The notes under the pieces were generated by a model. The model saw only the letters and a list, made by a program, of their open reading frames with translations, was not told where the DNA came from and ran no database searches. A stretch of 64,000 nucleotides of DNA from Lachnospiraceae bacterium (GTDB lineage Bacteria; Bacillota; Clostridia; Lachnospirales; Lachnospiraceae): contig JALCKY010000004.1 in NCBI GenBank assembly GCA_022647575.1, forward strand, positions 62,001 to 126,000, in the 5' to 3' direction. The position numbers were made by a program, and so were the translations under genes. Positions 17,638-25,444 of the stretch are shown one piece after another (position 1 is the stretch's first letter; the number at the start of each line of letters is the position of its first letter).

Positions 17638-18267
17638 TTACGCTTCATCAGCCTGCCTCCGGTGAAGGACCAGGACGAAAATAAAAATCGTCAGCAGGGG
17701 GAGGGCGTACCCGATCTGCCGCGAAATTCCGGCAGTTGAAACAAGAAGGTTGTAGATCGCGTGAAAAGATACGACAAAGGAAAAAATGCCGAGTGCTCCG
17801 ATTGCCGCCAGATGACGGTATCGGCAGACAAGATTCAGACCGTGGCCGTCCGCAGTCGTACAGACGATATGCATGACTCCGACAGCAAGGGCACGGACCA
17901 GAATGTTCGTCAGATCCCCGGCATCTCCCGATAGCAGATAGAAGCAGTTTTCAAAAAGTGCAAATCCGACACCGACTGTAACCGCCGCCGTCAGGACCTG
18001 CTCTTCCGTCGGATTGAATACCATGAAATAAAAAAGCAGGGGCAGAAGCTTCATGGCCTCTTCACTGATCGGAGTGATATAAATCGCCGTCTCATCCACC
18101 GTCATCTCCGTCACCGCCATCAGAAAACTGTTGATATAGGCGGACAGCAGACAGACGCACATTCCCGACAGAAGGAACATGCAGAATCGCCGGGCGGAAC
18201 CCTTCAGCAGAAAGAGGGAAATCGCCAGCGGAATCGCGATGCAGATAAAGAGATTCTCTACGTACAT
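17638..18267 (-). CDS. prsW: PrsW-family intramembrane protease
   Basis: 209 residues when started at ATG 18267, chosen because AGGGAG lies eight bases upstream (a longer frame to 18303 has no RBS). It has seven to eight membrane segments. The family's active-site motifs are visible: PISEEAMK (EExxK) near residue 58, GVGFALFEN (FAxxEN) near 90, RALAVGVMH near 114, and SFHAIYN (HxxxN) near 165. In B. subtilis, PrsW makes the first cut in the anti-sigma factor RsiW. Here it is encoded in one operon with an ECF sigma factor, so a similar role against one of the small membrane proteins is likely. It overlaps the upstream gene by 10 bases. Confidence 0.75.
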   Translation of the reverse strand: MYVENLFICIAIPLAISLFLLKGSARRFCMFLLSGMCVCLLSAYINSFLMAVTEMTVDETAIYITPISEEAMKLLPLLFYFMVFNPTEEQVLTAAVTVGVGFALFENCFYLLSGDAGDLTNILVRALAVGVMHIVCTTADGHGLNLVCRYRHLAAIGALGIFSFVVSFHAIYNLLVSTAGISRQIGYALPLLTIFIFVLVLHRRQADEA

Positions 18268-18824
18268 GCAGAATTCTCCCTGTAAAAAAAGATTCCCATG
18301 CAAAACATGACAACTGTTATCAGTGCATCAGAAAGAACATATCCGATGCCCCAGGACAGAAAGAGCGCACATTCCGCGACAAGAAAAGCACAGAGTGAGA
18401 AATAATACGGCCGCAGCTTTTCCTTGCCTTTTTCTCTACCCGCTGCATCCATTCCCTTTCCGCAGAACCAGGAAAGGATCAGTATCGGCACGCCCCAGAA
18501 AATGTTGAGAAAGACATCTCCGTATAGAAAGATCAGATGCGCAAAGACCGTCACGATCATTGCGGCAAGCACCCACGATTTCCATGAGGCCTTCCGTTTT
18601 TCCCACTGCAGCAGCTGATGGGCTCCGATGAAAAAGAAAAAGGCACCGATCCAGGCAATGTCGGATGCGGACATGTTCCGGTTGATTTTTCCGAGCAGAA
18701 CATAATGCAGAACATAGAAAAGATTTCCGAAAGAAAAGCAAAGAAACCCGCCGCCCAGAAAAGTAACAGCCGCCGGGTTTACTGTCCGCTTTGCACGGGC
18801 AATCAGCACAATCCCCATCCCCAT
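18258..18824 (-). CDS. Multi-pass membrane protein, uncharacterised (start uncertain)
   Basis: 188 residues from ATG 18824, with about six membrane segments and no recognised family. No Shine-Dalgarno precedes this ATG, and it begins in the middle of a hydrophobic helix. The open frame continues 18 codons upstream to ATA at 18876-18878. That ATA overlaps the preceding gene's TAA as ATAA and has a purine-rich AGGGAGAGGCAGG before it. The longer form would begin INLDDIDNLIS and complete the first helix. A rare AUA start, or a mutated ATG, is therefore plausible. It sits between the small membrane protein and PrsW genes, so it is part of the sigma operon. Confidence 0.6.
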   Translation of the reverse strand: MGMGIVLIARAKRTVNPAAVTFLGGGFLCFSFGNLFYVLHYVLLGKINRNMSASDIAWIGAFFFFIGAHQLLQWEKRKASWKSWVLAAMIVTVFAHLIFLYGDVFLNIFWGVPILILSWFCGKGMDAAGREKGKEKLRPYYFSLCAFLVAECALFLSWGIGYVLSDALITVVMFCMGIFFYRENSACT

Positions 18825-18874
18825 GAAAAGCAGGATCTGAAGGATGCTGATCAGATTATCGATGTCGTCAAGGT

Positions 18875-19201
18875 TTATGACTCTTTGTCCTGCCTCTCCC
18901 TGTTATTCCGGATTCTGATTCCCAGAAGCGTCACGCAGATTCCGAGCGCGAAAGCAAGCACAACGATCACGGCAAACCCGACCATCGGATTTGCAGAGAA
19001 AATAGTTCCGTAATACGGCGGCACTTCATTCCGGATGCCGTTTTCCAGTGCCGGAAGCGTACGGATAAGCACTAAGATCAATACAGCCGATATTCCGCAG
19101 GACAGCACCGAGAAAAACACAGCCTCCCGCGTATTCTGTTTTTTCCTGATCTTTGCTTCCCGGGAACGGATCTCGGCAGCCTGTTCATCAAATGTCCGCA
19201 T
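18875..19201 (-). CDS. Small two-TM membrane protein, candidate anti-sigma factor
   Basis: 108 residues from ATG 19201 (GAGAGG eight bases upstream; an alternative GTG at 19210). A charged cytoplasmic N-terminal helix (RTFDEQAAEIRSREAKIRKKQ) is followed by a membrane segment (about 27-48), an outer loop of about 20 residues, a second segment (about 68-92) and a basic tail. It begins inside the 3' end of the ECF sigma gene, the usual place for an anti-sigma factor, and a PrsW-type protease is encoded two genes on. No ZAS zinc motif or known anti-sigma domain is seen. The anti-sigma role is inference from position and topology only. Confidence 0.6.
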   Translation of the reverse strand: MRTFDEQAAEIRSREAKIRKKQNTREAVFFSVLSCGISAVLILVLIRTLPALENGIRNEVPPYYGTIFSANPMVGFAVIVVLAFALGICVTLLGIRIRNNRERQDKES

Positions 19202-19763
19202 TCCGAACACCTCTCTTTTCCAAAACGGTTTTCAGCGACTGCCGGCTCCGGTACAGCAGATCCGAAATCTGTTTCCTGGTCCTGCCCATTGCCTCGGCAG
19301 TCTCTTCCCGATTCATTTCCTCGAAATAAGTCAGATACAGGCATTCGCAGTATTCCGTCTTCAGTTCTTTCATGGCGTCAAAAAGCACCTGCGATTTTTC
19401 TTCCCGGAGAATCCTGAATTCCGGCAGCGGCTCCGGGGAATTCTTCCCTTCGGCCTCCGGATTCTTTTCTTCTTCCGAAGCGGCCGTTCTGATATGAGGA
19501 AGCCTTTTTCTGACCGACCTTAAAGCTAACTTGCGGCCGATGGCAAACAGCCAGGTCTTGAAGGAAGAACGTCCGCGGAAGCGTGCCGTGCCGGAAACGG
19601 CTGCGGCAAATGTATCCAATTCAAGTTCTTCAGCGTCTTCATAGTTACCGACGATCGTGCGGAGAAACAGAATCAGGCTTTCGCCGTAACGCGAAAGCAG
19701 TTCCTTCAGGGCCGCGTCGTCTCCGTCGACGCTCAGTTCATAAAGTTCTTCATCCGTCTGCAT
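19188..19763 (-). CDS. ECF-type RNA polymerase sigma factor
   Basis: 191 residues. Region 2 (AALKELLSRYGESLILFLRTIVGNYEDAEEL, then FRGRSSFKTWLFAIGRKLAL) spans about residues 17-82. An acidic Glu/Pro-rich linker (about 95-112) follows. Region 4 (ECLYLTYFEEMNREETAEAMGRTRKQISDLLYRSRQSLK) ends near 180. Region 3 is absent, as in ECF factors. It is the first gene of an operon with two membrane proteins and a PrsW-type protease, and the only gene downstream of the c-di-GMP-I riboswitch. A promoter with an extended -10 lies 35 to 45 bases upstream. The Shine-Dalgarno is weak. Confidence 0.88.
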   Translation of the reverse strand: MQTDEELYELSVDGDDAALKELLSRYGESLILFLRTIVGNYEDAEELELDTFAAAVSGTARFRGRSSFKTWLFAIGRKLALRSVRKRLPHIRTAASEEEKNPEAEGKNSPEPLPEFRILREEKSQVLFDAMKELKTEYCECLYLTYFEEMNREETAEAMGRTRKQISDLLYRSRQSLKTVLEKRGVRNADI

Positions 19764-19805
19764 CGGTCTGTGCTCAAGACTTTCTCTTTTTCTGTCTGCC
19801 GTATT

Positions 19806-19814
19806 ATTATAACA
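19806..19814 (-). promoter_or_regulatory. Extended -10 promoter of the sigma operon
   Basis: TGTTATAAT on the minus strand (TATAAT at 19806-19811) with only a weak -35. It lies downstream of the second riboswitch terminator, so the sigma operon has a riboswitch-independent promoter as well. The start would be near 19799. Confidence 0.5.
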
Positions 19815-19847
19815 TAGGACTGCCGGAAACCGGAATCCTTAAAATAC

Positions 19848-19873
19848 AAAAAAGCAGGCCTTTCAGCCTGCTT
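19848..19873 (-). terminator. Second terminator in the riboswitch leader
   Basis: AAGCAGGC-TGAAAG-GCCTGCTT hairpin followed by TTTT on the minus strand. It follows the riboswitch terminator by about 28 bases and precedes the extended -10 promoter of the sigma gene. Confidence 0.75.
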
Positions 19874-19900
19874 TCAAGGTGCCCTCGTCCACATAGTTTC

Positions 19901-19932
19901 AAAAAAAGAGGGTACCCCGTCGGGCACCCTCT
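19901..19932 (-). terminator. Riboswitch expression-platform terminator
   Basis: AGAGGGTGCCC-GACG-GGGTACCCTCT hairpin directly followed by seven Ts on the minus strand, right after the aptamer. The GGTGCCC of its 5' arm could also pair with GGGCACC further downstream (about 19877-19883), giving an alternative fold. Confidence 0.85.
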
Positions 19933-19934
19933 GA

Positions 19935-20030
19935 AAACCGTTAGAAACGGGCAACCGGCTGGCATTCCGTCGTTAAGACGGGTTAGCCCCTTTGGCTTTG
20001 CGCAACTGTCTTTCAACAGTCCTGCCATGT
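19935..20030 (-). ncRNA. Cyclic di-GMP-I riboswitch (GEMM-I)
   Basis: Read on the minus strand. A P2 stem ACTGTT-GAAA-GACAGT with a GNRA tetraloop is followed by the near-invariant CGCAAAGCC and GGGGCTAA. A CCGTC-TTAAC-GACGG stem and AATGCCAGCCGGTTGCC come next. These elements, in this order, are those of the GEMM-I class, which binds c-di-GMP; a cGAMP-binding variant cannot be excluded. A promoter (20049-20076) precedes it and a strong terminator follows. The next gene on the strand is the ECF sigma factor, so the riboswitch likely gates read-through into the sigma/PrsW operon. Confidence 0.85.
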
Positions 20031-20048
20031 ATTAAACTATGCATTTAA

Positions 20049-20076
20049 ATCATAACATTTTAGGTTCATTTGTCAA
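20049..20076 (-). promoter_or_regulatory. Promoter of the riboswitch leader
   Basis: TTGACA at 20071-20076, a 16-base spacer and TATGAT at 20049-20054 with an extended TG, on the minus strand. The expected start near 20042 is about 10 bases before the aptamer. Confidence 0.8.
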
Positions 20077-20121
20077 GTACCGCACCTGTGAAAAAGTGCT
20101 GAATCATGCTCCGGTGCGCGT

Positions 20122-20595
20122 TCATTTTCCTTCAATCAGACAGACCGCCGACGCAGCGATTCCCTCACCCGTTCCGGTAAATCCCATTCCCTCTTCCGTC
20201 GTGGCCTTGACGCTGACATCCTCTGTCTTCATTTTCAGGGCAGCGGCAATATTTTCCCGCATCCTGTCGATGTAAGGCCTCAGTTTGGGGGCCTGCGCAA
20301 TGACCGTCGCATCCACGTTGACGATCCGGTACCCTTTGTCTTCCAGTATTTCCATCGTCTTTTCCAGCAGCGTCATGGACGAAATGCCTTTATAGGCATC
20401 ATCCGAATCCGGGAAATGAAGCCCGATGTCGCCGAGCGCTGCCGCACCGAGCAGGGCATCCATCACGGCGTGCAGAAGCACGTCCGCATCCGAATGGCCG
20501 AGCAGACCTTTTTCATACGGAATTTTCACGCCGCCCAGGACCAGGTCACGTCCTTCTGTCAGGCGGTGCGCATCGTATCCAGAACCGATTCTCAT
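20122..20595 (-). CDS. ispF: 2-C-methyl-D-erythritol 2,4-cyclodiphosphate synthase
   Basis: 157 residues from ATG 20595, chosen because GGAGAGG lies about eight bases upstream and the protein then begins with the family's MRIGxGYDxHR motif (zinc-binding D and H). Other marks: [27 protein letters not shown] (zinc His), [22 protein letters not shown], and the [18 protein letters not shown] terminus. It cyclises CDP-ME 2-phosphate in the non-mevalonate isoprenoid pathway. It ends about 45 bases before the riboswitch promoter and appears to be transcribed alone in this window. No hairpin terminator is obvious. Confidence 0.95.
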   Translation of the reverse strand: MRIGSGYDAHRLTEGRDLVLGGVKIPYEKGLLGHSDADVLLHAVMDALLGAAALGDIGLHFPDSDDAYKGISSMTLLEKTMEILEDKGYRIVNVDATVIAQAPKLRPYIDRMRENIAAALKMKTEDVSVKATTEEGMGFTGTGEGIAASAVCLIEGK

Positions 20596-20770
20596 CCTGT
20601 TCACCTCTCCGGATGATTCTATCATATTTCCCGGCGGCAGTCATTCTCTTTCGTCAGATGAAATCCCCTGCAGAACCGGTGGAAAAACCAGCACGAAACA
20701 AGACAGGGAACCCACACAATATCAACAGAAGATCCCACACGCACCGGCCAGAAAACCCGCACGGAGCCGC

Positions 20771-20809
20771 AAAAAAACTGCCGCGTTCTGCACAGGGCAG
20801 ACGCGGCAG
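20771..20809 (-). terminator. Terminator of the Gld-type ABC operon
   Basis: CTGCCGCGT and ACGCGGCAG arms with a 14-base loop, followed by seven Ts on the minus strand, about 20 bases after the DUF4340 gene stop. Confidence 0.85.
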
Positions 20810-20830
20810 TCATTACGGCTGTAAATTTTT

Positions 20831-21529
20831 TCAGGATGCTGACGATGAAACCGTCGAGTCCGCTGCGGACGCAGCCGTCGAATCTGCTGTCGATGCAGCC
20901 GTCGAAGCTGCTGTCGATTCGGCCGTCGAAGCCGCTGCTGAATCAGCCGCCGCGGCAGCTGACGACGTATCTGTCGAAGAATCCGTGGACTTGAAATCAT
21001 CCTGCGTCTTGTAGAAGTTTGAACTGATGCTTGTAGCCGTCACATAAACGGTCGATGTATCGCCGTTCAGATAGACGTAAGTCTTGCTGGTCGCATCGTT
21101 GGAACTTCCGATGGAGATCGTTGTCGTATTTCCGTCCGTATCGGTAATGGTTGCCTGAACCACCGGGCTGTCCAGACCGTACTGGGACAGGTCCGTCACA
21201 CCGGTCAGTGTCTGGTAGACCGAAACACCCGTAACGCCGGATGCCAGTGTGCTGACGGCATCCTGGTCAAGCGCAAAGCTTGAGTCCGAATCCAGAGCCC
21301 AGGTTCCGTCCGTCCTTGTAAAGGAAAGATCCGCCGAGTTATCGGAATTCGTATAGGCAATCGTCTTGATGTCATCTGCAGTCAGCGTCAGCAGGTTATC
21401 ATAGGTGACCGACTGGTCTGCCTCGTACTGCGCGGCCTTGGCCTTGACCCCGAAATAAACCGCTACCAGGGCTGCCAGAAGTCCGACGCATACCAGCAGG
21501 ATAATCATTTTCTTTTTGCTCTTAGCCAT
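20831..21529 (-). CDS. DUF4340-type membrane-anchored protein
   Basis: 232 residues. Lys-rich start and one membrane segment (about 8-28), then an outer domain with repeated short beta-type units (TWALDSDSSFALDQDAVSTLASGVTGV, LSQYGLDSPVVQATI) typical of DUF4340 proteins encoded with Gld-like ABC systems. The C-terminal 50 residues are a low-complexity Ala/Ser/Thr stretch. ATG shares one base with the stop of the GldG-like gene (TGATG). It is the last gene of a four-gene ABC operon. It probably acts outside the membrane with the transporter; its job is unknown. Confidence 0.75.
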   Translation of the reverse strand: MAKSKKKMIILLVCVGLLAALVAVYFGVKAKAAQYEADQSVTYDNLLTLTADDIKTIAYTNSDNSADLSFTRTDGTWALDSDSSFALDQDAVSTLASGVTGVSVYQTLTGVTDLSQYGLDSPVVQATITDTDGNTTTISIGSSNDATSKTYVYLNGDTSTVYVTATSISSNFYKTQDDFKSTDSSTDTSSAAAAADSAAASTAESTAASTAASTADSTAASAADSTVSSSAS

Positions 21530-23313
21530 CAGCGGGACCTCCTCCTGAACCAGAACACGAATCCGAGAATCAGGACGCAGGCCGGAAGAACATACATGAA
21601 GATTGCGCGTGTCGCTGTTCCGATTGTTTCCGATACCGTGTTGTATGTAACAGCCGTCGATTTCGCATCAACCGTCACATTTGTCTCCGTATCCGTCAGG
21701 TAGGTGATGGAGTTGGAAAGAAGTTTCGTATCGCCTTCCGGCATGGAGACGTTGGCATTCAGCAGTGAAGAAAGTGCCGTCGAACTGAATGCGCACGGTG
21801 TCGTATAATACAGAAGTTTTGTATTGTTATCGCCGCCTGTCACGCTGACTGCCAGGTCAAACGGTCCCTGCGGGTCGCCGTCTTCCTTCGTTCCGGTCGT
21901 CGTATCCAGACTGATTGAATAGGAATCCGAAGAGCTCTGGAGAATCGGGGAAACCGTGTAGCTTCCGGTGTCGTCCGCTGTCTTGATTCCCTGTGCAAAT
22001 GCATAGACCAGGTTCAGGTCCGAAAGCCCGTCATAGACCACTGAAGAGCTTACCTTATCCGGCATCAGAAGAACCGGAGCCTGCGTATAGTGCGCAGAAT
22101 CGTTGTCGATGACATAACCGTCAATCCTGCTGATTCCGAACGCTGCCAGAATGCTGTCGAAATTCGGCATTTCCGTCGTCGAGGCAACGGATACGATCAT
22201 GGCATGTCCGCCATTCTGAAGATAGGTAATGACTTTCTGTGCCTCTTCCGCCGTGAAGTCGGAACTCGGTGCAAAGATCATCAGCGTCTTGCAGTCATCC
22301 GGGATATCCGTACTCAGAAGGTTCAGGTCCGACGTCGTGACATTTGCTTTTGTGAGGAGCTTCGTGATGGAATCATCCAGCGAAATCTCATTGTGTCCGG
22401 ATGTGACGTACATCGTCGTTTCCGTACTGTTGGTCACATAGGCAATGGCGCTTGTGATCTGGCCTTCTCCGTCGAAGCTCTGGCTGCTGCTGTAGCTGTA
22501 GGACGAGGAATCCGTATCGTTGATCTCATCATTGGAAATGTACCGGCTCTTGTCGCCGCATACGACGATGATCGAATTGTCCTGCACCGTTTCGTCGGTG
22601 TACTGTTTGGCAAAGGTCGGATTCGTATTGAGGTCTTTCTCTTCAACCTTGATATGAGAGGATGCCGCTGAATAGGAATCCAGCAGTCTCTTGATCGTGT
22701 CGTTCTCTTTCCCCGACTGCGCCAGGTAATAGATGTCGATATCCTGATCCAGGCCGGAAAGGACGCCCTTCGTCACATTGCCGATGGAATAAAGCTTGTT
22801 GTCGGTAATATCGATTTTCGTGAAGGTGGACGGGATGGCTCCGACGATCATGTTGATGATGATTATGGCCGCGATGGCAACCACCGTGATCGTCAGGAAA
22901 TAAGACCCGTTCTTCAGGCTCTTCTTATCGACCGGTTCGCCCGGTTTCTTTGCTTTTTTCTTTTTGACTTTCTTCTCCGGCGTTTCGGACTTTTCTTCCG
23001 TCTTGGATTCCGGTTTTTCCGTTTCCGCAGACGCTGTTTCTGCTGCAGCATCCGCTGCTCCGGCAGCTGTTTCCGCATCATTTTCCGCTGCGGTCTCTGC
23101 TGCTTTTTCGGTCTGCTCCGCTGCGGATTCCGTCACTTTTTCAGTCTGTTCCGCCGCATCTTCGGCTTTATCTTCTGGTGTCTTTTCCGCTTCGGAAGTT
23201 TTCTCTTTCAGTCCGTTCGTAATCTCTACACCGTCCGCATTCAGTTCTTTGGCGGCATCTTCGATAATGTCGCCGTCTGTATGAATGATATTCTTCTCAT
23301 CAAATAAACTCAT
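21529..23313 (-). CDS. GldG-like ABC-type auxiliary membrane protein
   Basis: 594 residues. A Glu/Ala/Lys-rich cytoplasmic region (about 1-115) is unusual for the family. A membrane helix (about 133-155) leads to the ABC_transp_aux/GldG-type outer domain: FTKIDITDNKLYSIGNVTKGVLSGLDQDIDIYYL, then YLQNGGHAMIV and YVIDNDSAHYTQAPVLLMPD. A C-terminal helix and RRRSR tail close it. It works with the adjacent permease and ATPase in a multi-protein export or envelope system; in Bacteroidetes, GldG is linked to gliding, but Firmicute homologues have no known substrate. It follows the permease gene by 16 bases. Confidence 0.8.
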   Translation of the reverse strand: MSLFDEKNIIHTDGDIIEDAAKELNADGVEITNGLKEKTSEAEKTPEDKAEDAAEQTEKVTESAAEQTEKAAETAAENDAETAAGAADAAAETASAETEKPESKTEEKSETPEKKVKKKKAKKPGEPVDKKSLKNGSYFLTITVVAIAAIIIINMIVGAIPSTFTKIDITDNKLYSIGNVTKGVLSGLDQDIDIYYLAQSGKENDTIKRLLDSYSAASSHIKVEEKDLNTNPTFAKQYTDETVQDNSIIVVCGDKSRYISNDEINDTDSSSYSYSSSQSFDGEGQITSAIAYVTNSTETTMYVTSGHNEISLDDSITKLLTKANVTTSDLNLLSTDIPDDCKTLMIFAPSSDFTAEEAQKVITYLQNGGHAMIVSVASTTEMPNFDSILAAFGISRIDGYVIDNDSAHYTQAPVLLMPDKVSSSVVYDGLSDLNLVYAFAQGIKTADDTGSYTVSPILQSSSDSYSISLDTTTGTKEDGDPQGPFDLAVSVTGGDNNTKLLYYTTPCAFSSTALSSLLNANVSMPEGDTKLLSNSITYLTDTETNVTVDAKSTAVTYNTVSETIGTATRAIFMYVLPACVLILGFVFWFRRRSR

Positions 23314-23329
23314 TTTTCGGCCTCCTCCT

Positions 23330-24196
23330 TTAGCTCCAGCGTCTCTTCTGGATAGAAACGATCGACAGGATGATGCCGATTGCTATAAACGACAGGAAAC
23401 GGACATACCCGGTAATGTCCAGCGTGCCTCCGGAAAAGCTCGACAGCGTTGAACTGAAGTCCAGAACACCCAGGATGTCGCCGGCCTTTCCGGCAAACCA
23501 GGAACTGTTGAAATGATAGAAGACGCAGGCCCCGATGATCAGCACGCAGGCTGAAATCAGGCTGATCCAGTAATTCTTCGTCATCAAGTAGATAATCAGT
23601 CCGAGGATAGCCAGAAGTACCACGATGAAGACCAGGGAAACGAAAGAACCGCTGCTCATGAGGTTCGTCACATTTGTCACCATCTGCGTCACAAAGACAA
23701 ACAGGATGGACAGGATGACGGCAATGATCTGGCTCTCGGTCAGTGTCGAGAAAAACATGCCGATGGAAAGATAAGCGCAGCCCATCAGGAAGAAGGCGAT
23801 GATCGTCACGTAGTCGCGGAGGAACGTCGTCGATCCGAAAGCTTTCACGATAATCGGAAGTGCGCACATGATTGCCGTCGGAATTGCGAACACCGTGATC
23901 AGGGCGAGATATTTACCCATGACGATCGACGGAATCGAAACCGGCGATGTCAGAAGGATCTGGTCCGTCTTCTGTTTCTTTTCTTCCGAGAAGCATCTCA
24001 TCGTAAGAACCGGAACAACCGCATAAAAGAGAAGCGCGGCGCCGGAGACGGAATACTCCCCGTAGGAAGCGACCTGATAATAGACATTGTAAACCCAGAA
24101 CATCAGACCTACGACGAAGAGCATGACCGCGATGGCGATCGGGCCGGACATATTTACGAAATAGGATTTGAGTTCGCGTTTATAGATTGCTTTCAT
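23330..24196 (-). CDS. ABC-2-type transporter permease (GldF-like)
   Basis: 288 residues with six to seven membrane segments. It starts MKAIYKRELKSYFVNMSGPIA, the usual N terminus of ABC-2 permeases. The cytoplasmic EEKKQKTDQILLTSPVSIPSIVMGKYLA motif is near residues 70-97. It overlaps the ATPase stop by ATGA (24193-24196). Together with the ATPase, GldG-like and DUF4340 proteins it forms a Gld-type export complex in the cytoplasmic membrane. The substrate is not known. Confidence 0.85.
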   Translation of the reverse strand: MKAIYKRELKSYFVNMSGPIAIAVMLFVVGLMFWVYNVYYQVASYGEYSVSGAALLFYAVVPVLTMRCFSEEKKQKTDQILLTSPVSIPSIVMGKYLALITVFAIPTAIMCALPIIVKAFGSTTFLRDYVTIIAFFLMGCAYLSIGMFFSTLTESQIIAVILSILFVFVTQMVTNVTNLMSSGSFVSLVFIVVLLAILGLIIYLMTKNYWISLISACVLIIGACVFYHFNSSWFAGKAGDILGVLDFSSTLSSFSGGTLDITGYVRFLSFIAIGIILSIVSIQKRRWS

Positions 24197-25314
24197 TTCG
24201 TCTCATCTCCTTCCGTTTTTTCAGAAGCCTTTTCGTCCGCCGGTGTTTCTTCCGCATCTGCTTTTGCCGAAGCATCTGCTTTTGCCGAAGCATCCGTTTC
24301 CGCCGGAGCGCTTCCCACTTCATCCGCCATCAGTTCGCTGTAGTCTTTTTCATTGACGGAATCATCAGCCGGCATCGGAGCTTCTTCCTGCTGAGTCAGC
24401 TCAAGGAAGATGTTCTCAAGGCTTGCCTTCTCAAGGTTCATTTCATAGATCATGCAGCTGCGGCCGAAGAGTGCCTGGCTGACAGCCGGACGGATATCCT
24501 CGTCGCCCGGAAGCGTGATCCGCACATGAACCAGCCCCTGCTCATCCGTCGAGACTTCCGAATTCTGTGCCTGCGGCACCGTAGAAAGAGCGCTGCGGAC
24601 ATTGTCTTCCGTGCCCTGCACCGTGATGACCAGATAAGAAGTCTCATTGGTCGATTTGCCGAGGTTTTCCGGAGTATCCAGAGCCACCAGCTTTCCTTTG
24701 GAAATGATCAGGACTGTATCGCAGATTTCGGAAACTTCCGAAAGGATATGGGAGCTCAGGATTACGGTATGATCCTTCCCGAGGCTCTTGATCAGCTCGC
24801 GGATCTCAATGATCTGCTGCGGGTCCAGACCGACGGTCGGCTCATCAAGGATCAGGGTCTCCGGATTTCCAAGCAGAGCCTGGGCAAAGCCGACCCTCTG
24901 ACGGTATCCTTTCGACAGGTTGCGGATCAGTCTTCCCTGCACGCCGTCGATTGCCAGCTTCTGCATGACCTCATCGATCTGACTTTTTCTCTCCGCCTTC
25001 GGAACTTTTTTCAGTTCCGCGACGAATTTCAGATATTCCAAAACAGTCATATCCGTGTAGAGAGGAGGAATTTCGGGCAGATACCCTATCGTCTTCTTTG
25101 CCTCTTCCGGTTCCTCAAGAATATTGTGTCCATTGATGATGACATCGCCTTCCGTGGATGCGATGTAGCCGGTCATGATGTTCATGGTCGTTGATTTTCC
25201 TGCGCCGTTCGGTCCCAGGAAACCATAGACCTGACCTTCATCGACCGTAAAGCTCAGATGATCGACCGCGGTAATGTCGCCGTATCGCTTGGTCAGATTC
25301 TTTACTTCAATCAA
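24193..25314 (-). CDS. ABC transporter ATP-binding protein (GldA-like)
   Basis: 373 residues from TTG 25312-25314, chosen because GAGGAGG lies seven bases upstream and the product begins IEVKNLTKRYG. Walker A GPNGAGKST (about 35-43), signature LSKGYRQRVGFAQ (about 134) and Walker B TLILDEPTVGLDP (about 153) are present, followed by the H-loop in SSHIL. After the DrrA-type C-terminal region there is an extra acidic/Ala-rich tail (about 310-373, SAKADASAKADA). It drives the adjacent permease. It starts the four-gene operon. Confidence 0.88.
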   Translation of the reverse strand: MIEVKNLTKRYGDITAVDHLSFTVDEGQVYGFLGPNGAGKSTTMNIMTGYIASTEGDVIINGHNILEEPEEAKKTIGYLPEIPPLYTDMTVLEYLKFVAELKKVPKAERKSQIDEVMQKLAIDGVQGRLIRNLSKGYRQRVGFAQALLGNPETLILDEPTVGLDPQQIIEIRELIKSLGKDHTVILSSHILSEVSEICDTVLIISKGKLVALDTPENLGKSTNETSYLVITVQGTEDNVRSALSTVPQAQNSEVSTDEQGLVHVRITLPGDEDIRPAVSQALFGRSCMIYEMNLEKASLENIFLELTQQEEAPMPADDSVNEKDYSELMADEVGSAPAETDASAKADASAKADAEETPADEKASEKTEGDETK

Positions 25315-25395
25315 TTCTATGCCTCCTCTTGATTTTTCGATTTACACACTTTTCCAAATATAGACGGTAAATGTGTTGAACTTGTGAACGAACTG

Positions 25396-25423
25396 AAAAA
25401 AGCGCCGGCTGCCCGACGCTTTT
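25396..25423 (-). terminator. Terminator after the ACT-domain gene
   Basis: AGCGTCGG-GCAG-CCGGCGCT hairpin with one G-U pair, followed by six Ts on the minus strand. It separates the paaK-ACT pair from the ABC operon. Confidence 0.75.
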
Positions 25424-25444
25424 CTGTTTTCCGCTTATTCCTTT

